A stretch of DNA of 64,000 nt from Dama dama (GCF_033118175.1 NC_083696.1:39603001-39667000); one strand, 5' to 3'; numbered from the stretch's first letter, positions 23,037-35,271 are shown. A program made the numbers and translations. Notes: generated by a model not told the origin, from the sequence alone.

Positions 23037-23106
23037 ATGTGCTGCAGCCCACGGGGTCACAAAGAGTCAGACATGACTGAGTGACTGAACTGAACTGAGC
23101 ACAATT

Positions 23107-23217
23107 AATGATACGTGTAAATCTATGGCTGATTCATATCAATGTATGACAAAACCCACTGAAATGTTGTGAAGTAATTAGCCTTCAACTAATAAAAAAA
23201 AATAAAAAATGGAAAAA
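23107..23217 (+). mobile_element. L1 3' end stub
   Basis: About 110 bp: acgtgtaaatctatggctga, then atgtatgacaaaacccactg, gtgaagtaattagccttcaa, and an A-rich tail. It matches the 3' terminus of the L1 at 3359, read antisense. The BovB target site lies at its 5' edge. Confidence 0.82.
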
Positions 23218-23795
23218 GTCACCAGTTGCTCTGATCTCATTTTATCAACCCTTTGTTAATATCTAGGTTTGAAAAAAGTGAAGAGAGGAAAGTCATCCTA
23301 AAGATTTTTTTATTCTTACTTTACCTCTGTAATTATAGCCTAAATAAAAGGTGGGAAAGTGGGAAAGCAACACCTTTTACCTCAAATGGCCTCAACATAC
23401 TGTGTGGCACTTTTTAATGAGTGGATTCTTCTGACTTCGGCAATGAGAAAAAGGTGCAATAACAAAGATACGGGTCAAATAAAATGAGAAACTTGGAATT
23501 AAAACTCCCATGCCCAATTTGCCACTTTTCTGCTTTGAGCCAATCTGCTTGCCACTTTCAGGAATAATTGATTATGGCTTCAAGGTGAAATTTGGCTAAA
23601 GCCAAGTTAAACATGTTCCAGGACTAGCCTGGGGCTATCAAAGCCTAAAAAAGAGAAGAGTTGGACCCATAAAAAAACTACTTTCAGGACCCAAAAAACT
23701 CAATTTAATTCCAAACACAATATTCAATCACCTTAGCCTCATTAAATATATCATTATTAATAAAATTATTAGTAATACTTTAATGAGAGCAAATG
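23218..23795. other. Unassigned sequence
   Basis: Contains an A/T-rich stretch and a small GTGGGAAA duplication near 23350-23366. No gene or named repeat is recognised. Confidence 0.4.
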
Positions 23796-23970
23796 GAGAA
23801 GGAAATGGCAACCCACTTCAGTACTCTTGCCTGGGCAATCCCATGGACGGAGGAGCCTGGCAGGCTACAGTCCTTGAGGTCCAAGAGTCAGACATGATTT
23901 AGCAACTAAACAACAACTATATATGTTTGTACGGCTGATCCATTTGCTGTATACTGGAAACTAGCACTCT
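23796..23970 (+). mobile_element. Headless Bov-tA body and short L1 tail
   Basis: 23796-23917 is the body and tail of a Bov-tA without its tRNA head (gagaaggaaatggcaaccca to gcaactaaacaacaac). It is followed by tatgtttgtacggctgatcc and gctgtatactggaaactagc (23918-23970), which resembles a fragment of an L1 3' UTR. Confidence 0.72.
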
Positions 23971-23999
23971 TGCCCCTCTTCTAATTCATTCAGCCCACA

Positions 24000-25045
24000 G
24001 GAGCTACTGTGACTTTTTAATTGACATTCCCTTGCCTAAAATTCTTTCATTGGTTCCCTTTGTCTTGGAATAGCTGCTGAACACTGTTTGTTTGAAGACT
24101 CCACCTAATCTGAATTCTCCTACCTATCTATGTCATCATATACAACATTCCCCTGACTCTCAATCCATAGCTACACTGACCTGTCATTCAATCCAAACAC
24201 ATCAGTCCTTTCCTACTTCTTGGTCTCTCCAATTTCCTCTGTCAAGAATACACCTCTTCTAGCTCTTCATATGGTGGCGTCATTTTTATTCTTTATGTAT
24301 CTACTCAAATACCATCTTCCAGAAACTGTGGCAGACTTCATCATCCTCACCATATCCTCTTATCTTTACCTTGCAGGCCTGACTTCCAACTGCTTGCACT
24401 TGCACTTCTTTAGCTGAGGGTTTTCGCCTGGCCATATGTGCAGTGTGATGGAAAAGCCAGGGAATGCCCTCTTTGGTGTCCTTCACCTGCAGCCAGTCTC
24501 AACCAATAACTGAAAATAGTTATTTTGTAAATATCCCAACTCTTGCTCCCCTGGAATAGGATAGTTCAGAGACCATGTTCAATACCATTTCCAAAAGTTC
24601 CTCAGCTGCAGTTGCCCAAGTGATAACATGATGGATAAATCATCCTCAATTGGCTCTTTTCCCTTTTTGCCTCATCCACTGTCCTTCCAGTGATTCTTGG
24701 GATGACCTCCCAAGTAAACTACTTGTGCTCAAATTCTTATCTCAGAGTCTGTTTCTGGAGTAACCAAACAAAGAAAAAGGCCTTTCATGGCCACTCTCTC
24801 TAGAGACCACCCTCAGTTACTCAAATTTATTACCTACATTGTTTCTTTCATAAAACACATCATAATTACTAAAAGTCTTATTTGTTTGGGTTTTTTTGTA
24901 TACTTGTTTTCTATTTGTTTTCCTGAGACTTTATCTTCTCAACTACTGTGTCCCCTTGGTTGGTGGTCCTATGTCAGAGAGATTAATAGATACTCAATAA
25001 ATATTTGTAAAATGAATAAACAAATGGCTGAACCAGTAATCTACT
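24000..25045 (+). mobile_element. L2 LINE 3' end, split by another old element
   Basis: The left part 24000-24361 (tctactcaaataccatcttc, agactccacctaatc) and right part 24785-25045 (ctctagagaccaccctcagt, agatactcaataaatatttg, taaaatgaataaac) match the 3' region of L2. The block 24362-24784 does not belong to L2. It ends agagtctgtttctggagtaa, a pattern found at the end of some ancient mammalian repeats, and appears to have inserted into the L2. Confidence 0.68.
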
Positions 25046-25138
25046 TCTTCCTTGTCATGCCATGATTATAAAGTAGCTATATTTTTATTAAAAGATTTGT
25101 AGATTGTCTTTTTGCCTTTTCATACTGTTCATGGAGTT

Positions 25139-25602
25139 CTGACAAAGGTCCATACAGTTAAAGCTATGGTTTTTCCAGTAGTCAGGTACAGATGTGAAAG
25201 TCAGACCATAAAGAAGGCTGAGAGCTGAAGAACTGATGCTTTGGAATTGTGGTGCTGGAGAAGACTTTTGAGAGTCCCTTGGACTAAAAGGAGATCAAAC
25301 TAGTCTATCCTAAAGGAAATCAACACTGAATATTCATTGGAAAGACTGATGCTAAAGCTAAAATTCCAATATTTTGGCCACCTGATGCCAAAGAGCTGAC
25401 TCACTGGAAAAGACCCTGATACTGGGAAAGATTGAGGGCAATAGGAGAAGCAGGAGGGGATGAAATGGTTAGATGGCATCACCAACTCAATAGACATGAA
25501 TTTGAGCAAACTCCAGGAGATAGTGAAGGACAGAGGAGCCTGGCAAGCTGCAGTCCATAGAGTCACAAAGAGTCAGACATAACTTAGCAATTGAACAACA
25601 AG
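25139..25602 (+). mobile_element. BovB LINE 3' fragment
   Basis: Begins gacaaaggtccatacagtta, runs through aagactttgagag-type sequence and attttggccacctgatgcc, and ends gcaattgaacaacaag. It is an older copy (many substitutions) with the C-terminal region in pieces. Confidence 0.9.
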
Positions 25603-26792
25603 ATTGTATTAATGAAGATTTTTATGCTACTTCCAGCCATGTCAGGTAACCAAAGCACTGAAACATTCTGAAATGTTCTGAGAGCTTTAAGAGAACAATA
25701 CAGAGAGAGATGGAAATTCAGATTTTCCAAATCTAAGTCTAGTAGAATTTTTACTGTACTTCACTATTACAAATTTTTTATAGATCCGAGTTTCCTTTTC
25801 AGGCATTGAGATGGGTCCATATCAAAACATTCACAGCTCTAGCCTGCCTGATTTGCCTTGTGTCAAAAATTATGTGAGAGTCAATTGGTAGCCCAAGGTC
25901 AAGGATGCAGCTGTGTCCAAAAAAATAAATTATAAAAGCAACAAAGTATTCATTATGGAAGGCTAACTGGACCGAATGGCATCTGAACCCTTGGCCTTGT
26001 TAAAGTATCCTTCAAATGGGTTGCAACCAAAATCTGCAGTCCTTATCTTTTTATTTCTTCCTTTCATTTGGCTTAAACCCACTTTATATTTCTAGCCTAA
26101 AAAGCTCCTCACAGAATATTTTGTCCTTCTTATACTTGTAAATTTTATTTCCTTTCACAGTCAAATTCAGATCCTCATTGTCTCCAGTGCTCACAATCCA
26201 TCACAATTAGTCTATGTTTCTCACCTCTTCTGATGAGGAAGTCACCCAATAATTTCCAAATTGAAGTATCCTTCCATATTAAATCACCTGCCTATCCCTG
26301 TTTTCCTGATTTTTTTTTTTTTTTTGATTACACAGCAAAGGTGATCATATTGCAAGTATTCAAAAAGTTATCTGTAGACTGGCTATGAGAAACTCGTGCC
26401 TCTGAGGGTATTTCTCTGTCTTCTTCATTGTGTCCCCATTTTGTGAGGACATTTCTCAAGACTGTGTCCTTGGTCAAAACCTTTTAAGCTCAAGCAGTGA
26501 CCAAGGAATCATCTATGGGTAGTTTGGCTATAACATGTGTTATATGAAGAGATGTTTATAGGAGATATGGATGAAATGGCTGATGAATTAATTGAAAGTC
26601 TAAAATACTAGGCCATCAAAAGTGGTCTTACCTGTATAAGCAAGAGGGGTCGCGGATGGTTCCCCATGTATATAACACTCTCCTGAATGTCACAGGAGTC
26701 GAAACAGATATAAACCTATGTTTCACACCTCATATACACACACATTCTCACAAACATCCATTCTTCTGGAGATTTTTTATTAAATAGTGTTT
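25603..26792. other. Unassigned sequence with poly(T)
   Basis: A T-run at about 26311-26327 could be a retroposed tail, but no element is recognised beside it. No gene is seen. A short CpG-bearing motif (gggtcgcggatgg) occurs near 26647. Confidence 0.4.
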
Positions 26793-27110
26793 TAAACATC
26801 TTAAATTTCTTTTTTAATAATTTTATTTATTTATTTTGGTCTGTGCTGGGTCCTCATTGCTGCACAGGCTTTTCTCTAGTTGTGGCAAGCAGGCGCTACT
26901 CTCTAGTTGCACGTCTTCTCCTTGCGATGGCTTCTCTTGTCATGGAGCACAGGCTCTTAGGGTGCACAGGCTTCAGTAGCTGTGATGCACCGACTTAGTT
27001 GCTCCATGGCATGTGGGATCTTCTTGGATCAGGGATTGAACCTGTGTCTCCTGCCTTGGCAGCTGGATTCTTTACCACTGAGCCACCAGGGAAACCCTAA
27101 ATATCTTAAA
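26793..27110 (-). mobile_element. CHR-2-type SINE, antisense, with near-perfect duplication
   Basis: Body 26806-27097. On the minus strand it starts with the tRNA-Glu-like head (ggtttccctggtggctcagt), continues through catgccatggagcaactaag and tgccacaactagagaaaagc, and ends in an (AAAT)n tail. The flanks are taaacatcttaaa (26793-26805) and taaatatcttaaa (27098-27110), with one mismatch in 13. Confidence 0.9.
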
Positions 27111-27289
27111 AAATGTTTGAATCAAATTCTCATTAACATGTGGAAAAGAATGTGGTGCTAAGATAATCTAAGTCATATAGGTGGGAAAAATGAATACATT
27201 CTTTTTAAGGAGATTCGATTTATAATTATATCAGTTTCTCATTTTATTAGCATGCTATGTGATAGATATCAAAGGCTATTTCTAAACAA

Positions 27290-28830
27290 CCCAGTGTTTT
27301 ATTTAGATCATTCCTTTTTTTATTTAGATCTCCCTTAATTATTTCTAGCAATGTACTTTTCATTGTACAAGTCTTGCACATCTTTTGTTAAACATTTCTA
27401 AATAGTTCTTCTTTTGATGCTATTGTAAATGGAATTGTTTTTGAATTTTATTTTTTAATTGTCCCACATCAGTTTATAGAAACACAATTACTTCTTATAT
27501 ATTGACTCTGTATCCTGCTGCATTGCTGAACTTATTTGTTCAAATATTTTTAGTGGATTCCTTATGAATTTCTATGTATGAAATTATACACAAGATCATC
27601 TGGAAGTAGAGATGTGTATATTTCTTCCTTTCCAGAGTGAATACCTTTTATTTCTATTTATTGACTAATTTCCCTGGCTAGAACTTCCAGGATAAGTTTT
27701 AATAGAAATGGCAAAAGCAACTCTTTGTCTCATTCTTGATCTTGAAAAGTGAAAGTGAAATTCGCTCAGTCATATCCGACTCTTTGTGACCCCATGGACT
27801 ATACAGTCCATGGAATTCTCCAGGCCAGAATACTGGAGTGGGTAGCCTTTCCCTTCTCCAGGGGTCTTCCCAACCCAGGGATAGAACTGGGGTCTCCTGC
27901 ATTGCAGGAGGATTCTTAACCAACTAGGCTCTGAAGGAAGCTTTGCTCTTAGGAGAAAAGTACTCTGTCTTTCACCGTTGTTTTGAAATGGTGAAGTATC
28001 TTTGAAAATATCTTGATTTTTCCTAATTTTAAAAGAAGAGATTATGCAAATTCAGGATTCTTGGCTGACAATCTTTGATCTCTTTCATTAATTTGACTAT
28101 GATTCATATGTCTATGTGTAGATAGATATCCCTAAGTTTATTGACTTTCTTGAATGTGTAAATTAGTATTGCAAGTTTGAGAAGCATTTGGTCATTATTT
28201 CTTCATCTGTTTATATATTTATTTGTTTATTTTTGCCATTTTGTTCTCTTATCCTTTTGGAATTCCTATTTTGTGTATGCTTATGGTTTCCCACAGATCT
28301 CTTAGACTATTCATTTTTACTTATTCATTTTTCTTTCTATTCCTCAAACTAGATAATGTCTATTGACATTTTTGAAGTTCATTCCTTCTTTCTTCTGTCA
28401 GCTCAAATCTGCTCCTCCCCTATATTAAATTTTTGTTTTTGTTATTGTATTTTCAATGTCAGGACTCCAATTTGACTATTTTTTATAATGTTTACCTCTT
28501 TAGTAATATCTTTTATTTAATGTGACATTATGTTCATCTTTTCCTTTAAGTTTTGATTTCTTTGAGCATATTAAAAATAGCTGATACAGTCTTTGTCTAG
28601 TAAGTCCAATATCTGGTTTCCTTAGGGACTTATTAGACAAGCACTTTATTCTTTTTTAAATGATTAATAAATTTCCTAAAAATATATATTGTAACAACTG
28701 TGGTATCAGTTTCCTTTACTCAGCCACCCCCAAATTTTCTTGTTACTCTTATCATTTCTGATTATTTTTTAGCAGCATTTCTAGATTCTGTATACCCTGA
28801 AGTGTGTTGCCTCTGAGTTCTCTGCTAGTT
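27290..28830 (-). mobile_element. Ancient L1 with internal deletion, antisense
   Basis: 27290-28050 matches antisense ORF2 reverse-transcriptase sequence (atctggaagtagagatgtgt, ctggctagaacttccaggat, gtctttcaccgttg). 28060-28650 matches antisense ORF1 of an old L1 (gtttcccacagatctcttag, tctattcctcaaactagata, ttgtctagtaagtccaatat). The ORF2 endonuclease part that should lie between them is absent. A Bov-tA is inserted at 27745-27943. Strongly decayed. Confidence 0.72.
27745..27943 (-). mobile_element. Bov-tA SINE nested in ancient L1, antisense
   Basis: aaaagtgaaagtgaaattcg, then gactatacagtccatggaat and gggtctcctgcattgcagga. It is flanked by ttgatctt on the left and ttgctctta on the right, a possible decayed duplication. 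Confidence 0.88.
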
Positions 28831-29322
28831 TCTTTACTAAGTTCTAGTTTTTATTTTTAAGTCTGACTTCCTAGGCATCACACACCTGGTTCAGTATGAT
28901 TTAGTGGTCAACAGTCTTACTAGTCGTCAGAAAATCTTATTAGATATTTTACCTTTAAAACTTCTACCCCTTTCTAAAGGGATTTGTGTGAAAAGTCTAG
29001 CCTTAAAACTTCAGTCAGCTTATAAAACAGTCTTAGCTTTTATGTCCTACTTACCTAGGGCCTCAAGATCATCCAAAGGTGAATGAATGGTATCCTTCTC
29101 TCTTCCCAGGTCTTTCCTGGGCATTAGCAAATGTACAGCCTTTTAGATTTCCAAGAATGTGTCTGAGTTTTTTAAAGTTTGCTGTGACTGTCAAGTTCTG
29201 CAGGATTTCCTTTTAAATTCCTCCTTTAGTCTCTTGTTTGCCCAACTGAAATGACAACCTTAGGCAACTGACATTTTGCCAGCAGTTTGCTATAGTAAAG
29301 GCCTGAGGTAGGCTCCTCCCTA
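28831..29322. other. Unassigned sequence
   Basis: No repeat assignment. It may hold the far end of the ancient antisense L1, but I cannot trace it. A 60-codon frame at 28904-29086 has no recognised motif. Confidence 0.35.
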
Positions 29323-29323
29323 A

Positions 29324-29332
29324 ACACAGACA

Positions 29333-29370
<38 letters not shown>

Positions 29371-29378
29371 CACACACA
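29324..29378. repeat. (CA)n microsatellite
   Basis: Imperfect CA array with interruptions by G and T (cagacacacacata, catgcacacac). The longest pure run is about 14 units. Read antisense it gives a meaningless Val/Cys repeat protein. Confidence 0.95.
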
Positions 29379-29990
29379 CTGAGTTGAATTCTAGTCCAAT
29401 CAAATAATCACTACAGTCCGAGAACAGAGGTTTCCCACAGTTCATCTTTGAACAAAATGTTGACTGTGCTCTGTGGATGGTGCATTTAGCAAATTTCAAA
29501 AAGCAGTCATGTCTTTTCACTACCTGCAATGCTAACAGATTTTGGCTACCATACTACTGAACGGGGGAAGGTGAAGAAAAGGAAAGAGCTACAAGTTAAA
29601 ATGTCACAGACCCCATCATCTCACTGAGTTTCAACAGTTTCTCTTTGATGGATCAATTTCAGTTTATCCTATGGCTTTGATTATTGCCAGATTTGTGCAC
29701 TTGATTTTAGATTATTGGTTTTAGTTTTTTCCCATAATTGTACTGTTTTACACAAAGAGCAAAATTCACTGAGATCTTTACTTTGCCATTCCAGGTGTTC
29801 ACTCTCTAGTTCATTTCTCTTTCAACTGTTAAAAACTTCTGTCTTGTTGTACTGTTTGGCCAACTAAGGCAGATTTTCTCTCTGTGCTGTTTCTTTCACC
29901 CAAAATGTATTCCTAACGAATGCTATACATTGTAAAGGGCCACTGAAAAATCAAGTATTAAAAAGGCCTAGGAAACTTCATTGAATATGT
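29379..29990. other. Unassigned sequence
   Basis: Plain intergenic sequence with no recognised element. Confidence 0.4.
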
Positions 29991-30225
29991 ATGTAAATAT
30001 GTGGTGGTGGTGGTTTAGCCGCTAAGTCTCATCCAACTCTTTGCAACCCCAAGGGCTGTAGCCTGACAGTCTCCTCTGTCCATGGGATTTCCCAGCCAAC
30101 AATACTGAATTGGGCTGCCATTTCCTTCTCCAGGGGATCTTCCCAACTCAGGGATTGAACCCACATCTCCTGTTGGCAGGTATTTCCTTAGCACTGAGCC
30201 ACCTGAGAAGCCCATGTAAATATGT
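29991..30225 (-). mobile_element. Bov-tA SINE with 12-bp target-site duplication, antisense
   Basis: SINE 30003-30213 between perfect atgtaaatatgt copies at 29991-30002 and 30214-30225. Its tail is the (GTG)n run at the left. Ends fixed by the duplication. Confidence 0.95.
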
Positions 30226-31172
30226 ATCTACATATGTGTGCATGTCTGTAAACAAATAAGTAGTTATACTTTCCTTTCTTTGTTCTAAAAATGATTTAAA
30301 AGAACAACAGCTATTTTAGCATGATGCCTTCCACTGAAAAAATTGGCCAGAATAACTTGGCAGCTGATAGCAAACTTGGACCAAAATGTTACATGATTTT
30401 TCAAAAAACAGATTTATAAAGATAATCATAAAGTAACTATTTTTTCTACAACTAGTAATGCTATGGGTTTGTTTGTTTGTTTTCTGCCATTAGGTGAAAA
30501 TTCAGTTAGCTCCTCTAGATCATATATAGAAATTTTTTTAAAAAGACAGAGCTATTATCAGTTTGAGTCACAAACACTCTCTCAATTCAGTAATTGAAAT
30601 GATTCAGTTTAATAATCTATACTGATCAAAGTACGACTTCTCCTCATACATTTCCTAAGCTAAGCTTACTGAAGTCAGGGTATACACCTTTAGAAAAGAA
30701 TTGCAAGTAACTTTTCTCTTTCTCCCTCATTTCTGGCCCTTACACACAAACTACTAATTCTTACTCCCTCTTCTGAGGTTTCAGGAAAGGAAGAGAAAAG
30801 AAATAATGTGAACTGAAACAACCTTACTTGGGGAGTTGTAGTCCCTGCTCTGTTCTGTCCAGTCATGGGACTTTTTGCCCTCTGTTACTGAGAACCTCAG
30901 GCAGCCACCCCCGTGGGCACATGCCCAGGCACTGTTCCTGCTCTGAGCTCCCTCCCTCTGCCTTTTACTACTCAGCTGCCAAGATCTTGCAGGGCTGAGT
31001 ATTCCCCAGGTACTTCAGTTGTGCCTTATGTGAAGTTCAGAAGACCCACTGTTCTGGTTGCCATCCTGTAGATGTGAGTGTTGATCCAGTACAATTTTTG
31101 CAAGAATGAATCAGGATTTTCTTGACCAAGTGGTAGGGAAGAGAGGTTTTTCCTCCTCAGTTCCTACCTGTT
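30226..31172. other. Unassigned sequence upstream of L1
   Basis: 30840-31172 is richer in G and C (ccacccccgtgggcacatgc). It might be an extended 5' untranslated region of the following L1, or host sequence. I cannot place the true L1 start better than about 31173. Confidence 0.35.
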
Positions 31173-31644
31173 GCAGCCTGAAGTTTCTTTGAAGCTCACA
31201 AAGAAGGGAAATCCATTGAGAACAGTCTGCCAAGAGATCAAGCCCTGAGCCTTTGGAGTGGGAGCACTGGCTCCCACTAGACTACCTAGACTACCCAGAC
31301 AACTAACCCTAGAGAATATCAAATAGTGAGAACTCACACAAAGGAAAACATGTGGCATGACCCAACCACCAGTAGCACCTTGTGCAGGATGCCTCATCTA
31401 AACAACAAGCAAAACAAAAATACAAACCCAATCATTAGCAGGCAGGATTACCACCTCACTCAGCCTTGCCCATCAGAGGAAAAACCAACAAACAAAAACT
31501 CAGCACAAATCTTACCCCATACAAAGCTTACACAAACCATTGGACCAACCTTAGGAGGGCAGAAATCAAAAGGAAGAAAGAATTCAACCTTGAAGGCTGG
31601 GAAAAGGAGACCTCAAACACAATAAGTTAAAAAAATAATAATAA

Positions 31645-32530
31645 AAAGGCAGAGAAATGCTACACAAATTAAGGAACAAACTAAAAACACAGAAGTCCAA
31701 ATAAATGAAGAGGAACTAGACAAACTATCTGAAAAAGAATCAGAATAATGATAGTGAAGATGATTAAAAACCTTGAAAACAAAATGGAGAAAATGCAAGA
31801 ATCAATTAACAAAGACCTAGAAGAATTAAAGAATAAACATACAAACAACACAATTACTGAAATTAAAAATACTCTAGAAGTAATCAGTAGCAGAATATCT
31901 GAAGCAGAAGAATGAATCAGTGAGCTGGAAGATAAAATGGTGGAAATAACTTCTGAAGAGCAGAATAAAATAAAAAGATCGAAAAGAACTGAGGATAGTC
32001 TCAGAGACCTCTGGGACAATATAAAATGCACCAATATTCAAATTATAGGGGTCCCAGAAGAAGAAGAGAAAAAGAAAGGGTATGAGAAAATTTTTGAAGA
32101 GATTATAGTTGAAAGTTTCCCCAACGTGGAAAAGGAAATAGTCAATCAAGTCCAGGAGGCACAAACATTCCCATACAGGATAAACCCACCAAGGAGAAAC
32201 ACACCAAGACACGTACTAATCAAATTAACAAAGACTAAACACAAAGGAAAAATACTGAAAGCAGCAAGGGAGAAGCAACAAGTAACATACAAGGGAAACC
32301 CCATACACTTAACAGCTGATCTTTCAGCAGAAACTCAGCAGGCCAGAAGGGAATGGCAGGATATATTTTAAGTACTGGAAGGGAAAAATCTACAACCAAG
32401 ATTACTGTACCCAGCAAGGATCTCATTCAAAACTGATGGAGAAATAATAAGCTTTTCAGACAAACAAAAGTTAAGAGAATTCAGTACCACCAAACCAGCT
32501 TTACAACAAATGTTAAAAGGGCTCATATAG
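31645..32530 (+). pseudogene. L1 ORF1 protein remnant
   Basis: ORF1p is the RNA-binding trimer that coats L1 RNA. A heptad-rich coiled-coil region is readable at about 31755-31960 (NLENKMEKMQESINKDLEEL). The RRM-like core follows (SLRDLWDNIKCTNIQIIGVP) and then the C-terminal domain (NTPRHVLIKLTKTKHKGKIL). In-frame stops occur at 31913-31915 (TGA, after the coiled coil) and 32369-32371 (TAA, where family members have Lys). The normal stop is TAG at 32528-32530. The frame is otherwise intact over about 200 codons, which suggests a fairly recent insertion. Confidence 0.88.
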
Positions 32531-32588
32531 TTAAGAAATACAAAAGAAGAAGAAAGATCTACAAAATCAACCCCAAACAATCAAGAAA

Positions 32589-34860
32589 ATGGCAATAGGA
32601 ACATATATATCAATAATTACTTTAAATGTAAATGGATTAAATGCTCCAACCAAAAGACACAGACTGGCTGAATGGATACAAAAACAAGACCCATATATAT
32701 GCTGTCTACAAGAAATCCACTTCAGACCTAAAGATACATATAGACTGAAAGTGAGAGGATGGAAAAATATATTCCATACAAATAGGAAGCAAAAGAAAGC
32801 TGGAGTCGCAATCCTCATATCAGACAAAATAGACCTTAAAATAAAGAAGATTACAAGAGATAAGGAAGGACACTACATAATGATCAAGGGATCAACCCAA
32901 GAGGAAGACAAAAAGTCTTTGACAAAATTCAACACCCATTTATGATTAAAACTCTTTAAAAAATGGGCATAGAAAGAACCTACTTCAACACAGTAAAAGC
33001 CATATATGATAAGCCCACAGCAAACATTATTCTTAATAGTGAAAAACTGAAAGCATTTTCCCTAAGATCAGGAACAAGACAAGGGTGTCCACTTCCACCA
33101 CTGTTATTCAACATAGTTCCATAAGTCCAAGCTACAGAAATCGGAGAAGAAAAAGAAGTAAAAGGAATTCAGATTGGAAAAGAAGAAGTAAAGCTCTCAC
33201 TGTTTGCAGATGACATGATACTGTACATAGAAAACCCTAAAGATAGTATCAGAAAATTACTAGAGCTAATGAGTGAATTTAGCAAAGTTGCAGGATACAA
33301 AATCAATACACAGAAATCACTTACATTTCTATATACTAACAATGAAAAATCAGAAAGAGAAATTAAGGAATCAATCCCATTCACCATTGCAACAAAAACA
33401 GTTAAATATATAGGAATAAACTTACCAAGGAGACAAAAGAACTGTACACAGAAAAATAAAAGATATTAATGAAAGATACCAAAGACATATCAAAGACATA
33501 AACAGATGGAAAGATATTCCATGTTCCTGGGTAGGAAGAATCAATATTGTGAAAATGACCATGCTACCAAATGTAATCTACAGATTCAATGCAATCCCTA
33601 TCAAATTACCAATGGCATTTTCCCAGAACTAGAAAAAAAACTTTCACAATTCATATGGAAACACGAAAGACCCCGAAGAGCCAAAGCAGTCTTGAGAAAG
33701 AAGAATGGAGCTGGAGGAATCAACCTTCCTGCCTTCAGATTATACTACAAAGCTACAGTCATCAAGACAGTATGGTACTGGCACAAAAACAGAAATATAG
33801 ACAAATAGAACAAGCTAGAAAGCCCAGAAATAAACCCATGCACCCATGGGTATCTTATTTTTGACAAAGGAGGCAAGAATATTCATTAGGGCAAAGACAG
33901 CCTCTTCAATAAATGGTGCTGGGAAAACTGGACAGCTACATGTAAAATAATGAAATTAGAACACTTCCTAACACGATACACAAAGATAAACTCAAATGGA
34001 TTAAAGACCTGAATGTAGACCAGAAACTATAAAACTCTTAGAGGACAACATAGGCCAAACACCCGATGACATAAATTAAAGCAAGATCCTCTATGACCCA
34101 CCTCCTAGAATAATGAAAATAAAAACAAAAGTAAAAAAGTGGGACCTGACTAAACTTAAAAGCTTTTGCACAGCCAAGGAAACTATAAACAAGGTGAAAA
34201 GACAACATTCAGAATGGGAGAAAATAATAGCAAATTAAACAACTTGACAAAGGATTAATTTCCAAAATATACAAGAAGCTCATATAACTCAATGCCAGAA
34301 AAACAAACAACCCAATCAAAAAGTGGGGAAAAGAACTAAACAGACACTTCTCCAAAGAAAACAAACACATTAAAAGATGTTCAATGTTGCTAATTATTAG
34401 AGAAATGAAAATCAAAACTACAATGAGATATCACCTCACACCAGTCAGAATGGCCATCATCAAACAGTCTAAAATACAATAAGTGCTGGAGAGGGTGTGG
34501 AGAAAAGGGAACACTCTTGCACTGTTGGTGGGAATGTAAATTGATACAGCCACTATGGAAGACTGTATGGAGATTCCTTTAAAAACTAGAAATAAAACCA
34601 CCATATGACCCAGCAATCCCACTCCTAGGCATATACCCTGAGGAAACCAAAATTGAAAAAGACACATGTACCCCATTGTTCATTGCAGCACTATTTACAA
34701 TAGCTAGAACATGGAAGCAACCTAGCTGGCCATCAACAGATGAATGGATAAAGAAGTTGGGTACATATACACAATGGAATATTATTCAGCCATAAAAAAG
34801 AATGCATTTGAGTCAGTTCTGATGAGGTAGATGAACCTCGAACCTATTATACAGACTGAA
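32589..34860 (+). pseudogene. L1 ORF2 remnant, endonuclease start joined to reverse transcriptase
   Basis: ORF2p cuts the target DNA and copies L1 RNA. ATG at 32589 opens the endonuclease: the LNVNGLN motif with its Asn, then LQEIHF with the metal-binding Glu, where relatives usually have QETH. The frame leaves the endonuclease near residue 105. A junction near 32908-32915 jumps into the palm (KSLTKFNTHL). Downstream are RQGCPLPPLLFNIV (33075-33117), then FADD at 33203-33214 with both catalytic Asp codons. 33506-33808 covers the thumb region, and the C-terminal YSAIKKN-type segment ends near 34800. Stops and frameshifts are frequent. Confidence 0.85.
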
Positions 34861-35271
34861 GTGAGTCAGAAAGAGAAAGATAAATATATTCTAATGCATA
34901 TATATGGAATCTAGAAAAATGATACTGAAGAATTTATTCACAGGGCAGTAATGGAGAAACAGACATAGAGAATAGACATATGGACATGGGGAGAGAGTAG
35001 GAGAGGGTGAGATGTATGGAAAGAGTAACATGGAAACCTACATTACAATATATAAGACAGATAGCCAACAGGAATTTGCTGTCTGGCTCAGGAAACTCAA
35101 ACAGGGGCTCTGTATCAATCTAGAGGGGTGGGATGGGGCGGGAGATGAGAGGGAGGTTCAAAAGGGGATATATGTATACCTATGGCTGGATTCATGCTGA
35201 AGCTTGACAGAAAACAACAAAATTCTGTAAAGCAATTATCCTTCAATAAAAAAATTAATTAAAAGAAAAAA

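Larger units (their letters stand above)
20815..23106 (+). mobile_element. BovB LINE, 5'-truncated, with 9-bp target-site duplication
   Basis: The element runs 20824-23097 between agcacaatt copies at 20815-20823 and 23098-23106. It starts at the end of the endonuclease region (catcccttacgattatacag) and includes the linker, most of the reverse transcriptase and the C-terminal region. It ends gaactgaactga. A Bov-tA is inserted antisense at 20846-21050. It is the longest sense-oriented BovB in the window, about 2.07 kb without the SINE. Multiple stops and frameshifts make it inactive. Confidence 0.95.
31173..35271 (+). mobile_element. Ruminant L1 with internal deletion
   Basis: The order is 5' leader (cagcctgaagtttctttgaa), ORF1, a short spacer, the ORF2 start (endonuclease), a deletion of roughly 1.5-2 kb, then the reverse-transcriptase palm through the C-terminus. 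The 3' UTR has a G-rich tract (catggggagagagtagga) and the A-rich tail at 35247-35271. This is the largest single element in the window. It cannot be autonomous because ORF1 carries in-frame stops and ORF2 lacks its middle. Confidence 0.9.

Noticed and set aside
29320..29529. Minus-strand frame encoding a Val/Cys-rich tail
   Set aside because: It is the translation of the (CA)n microsatellite.
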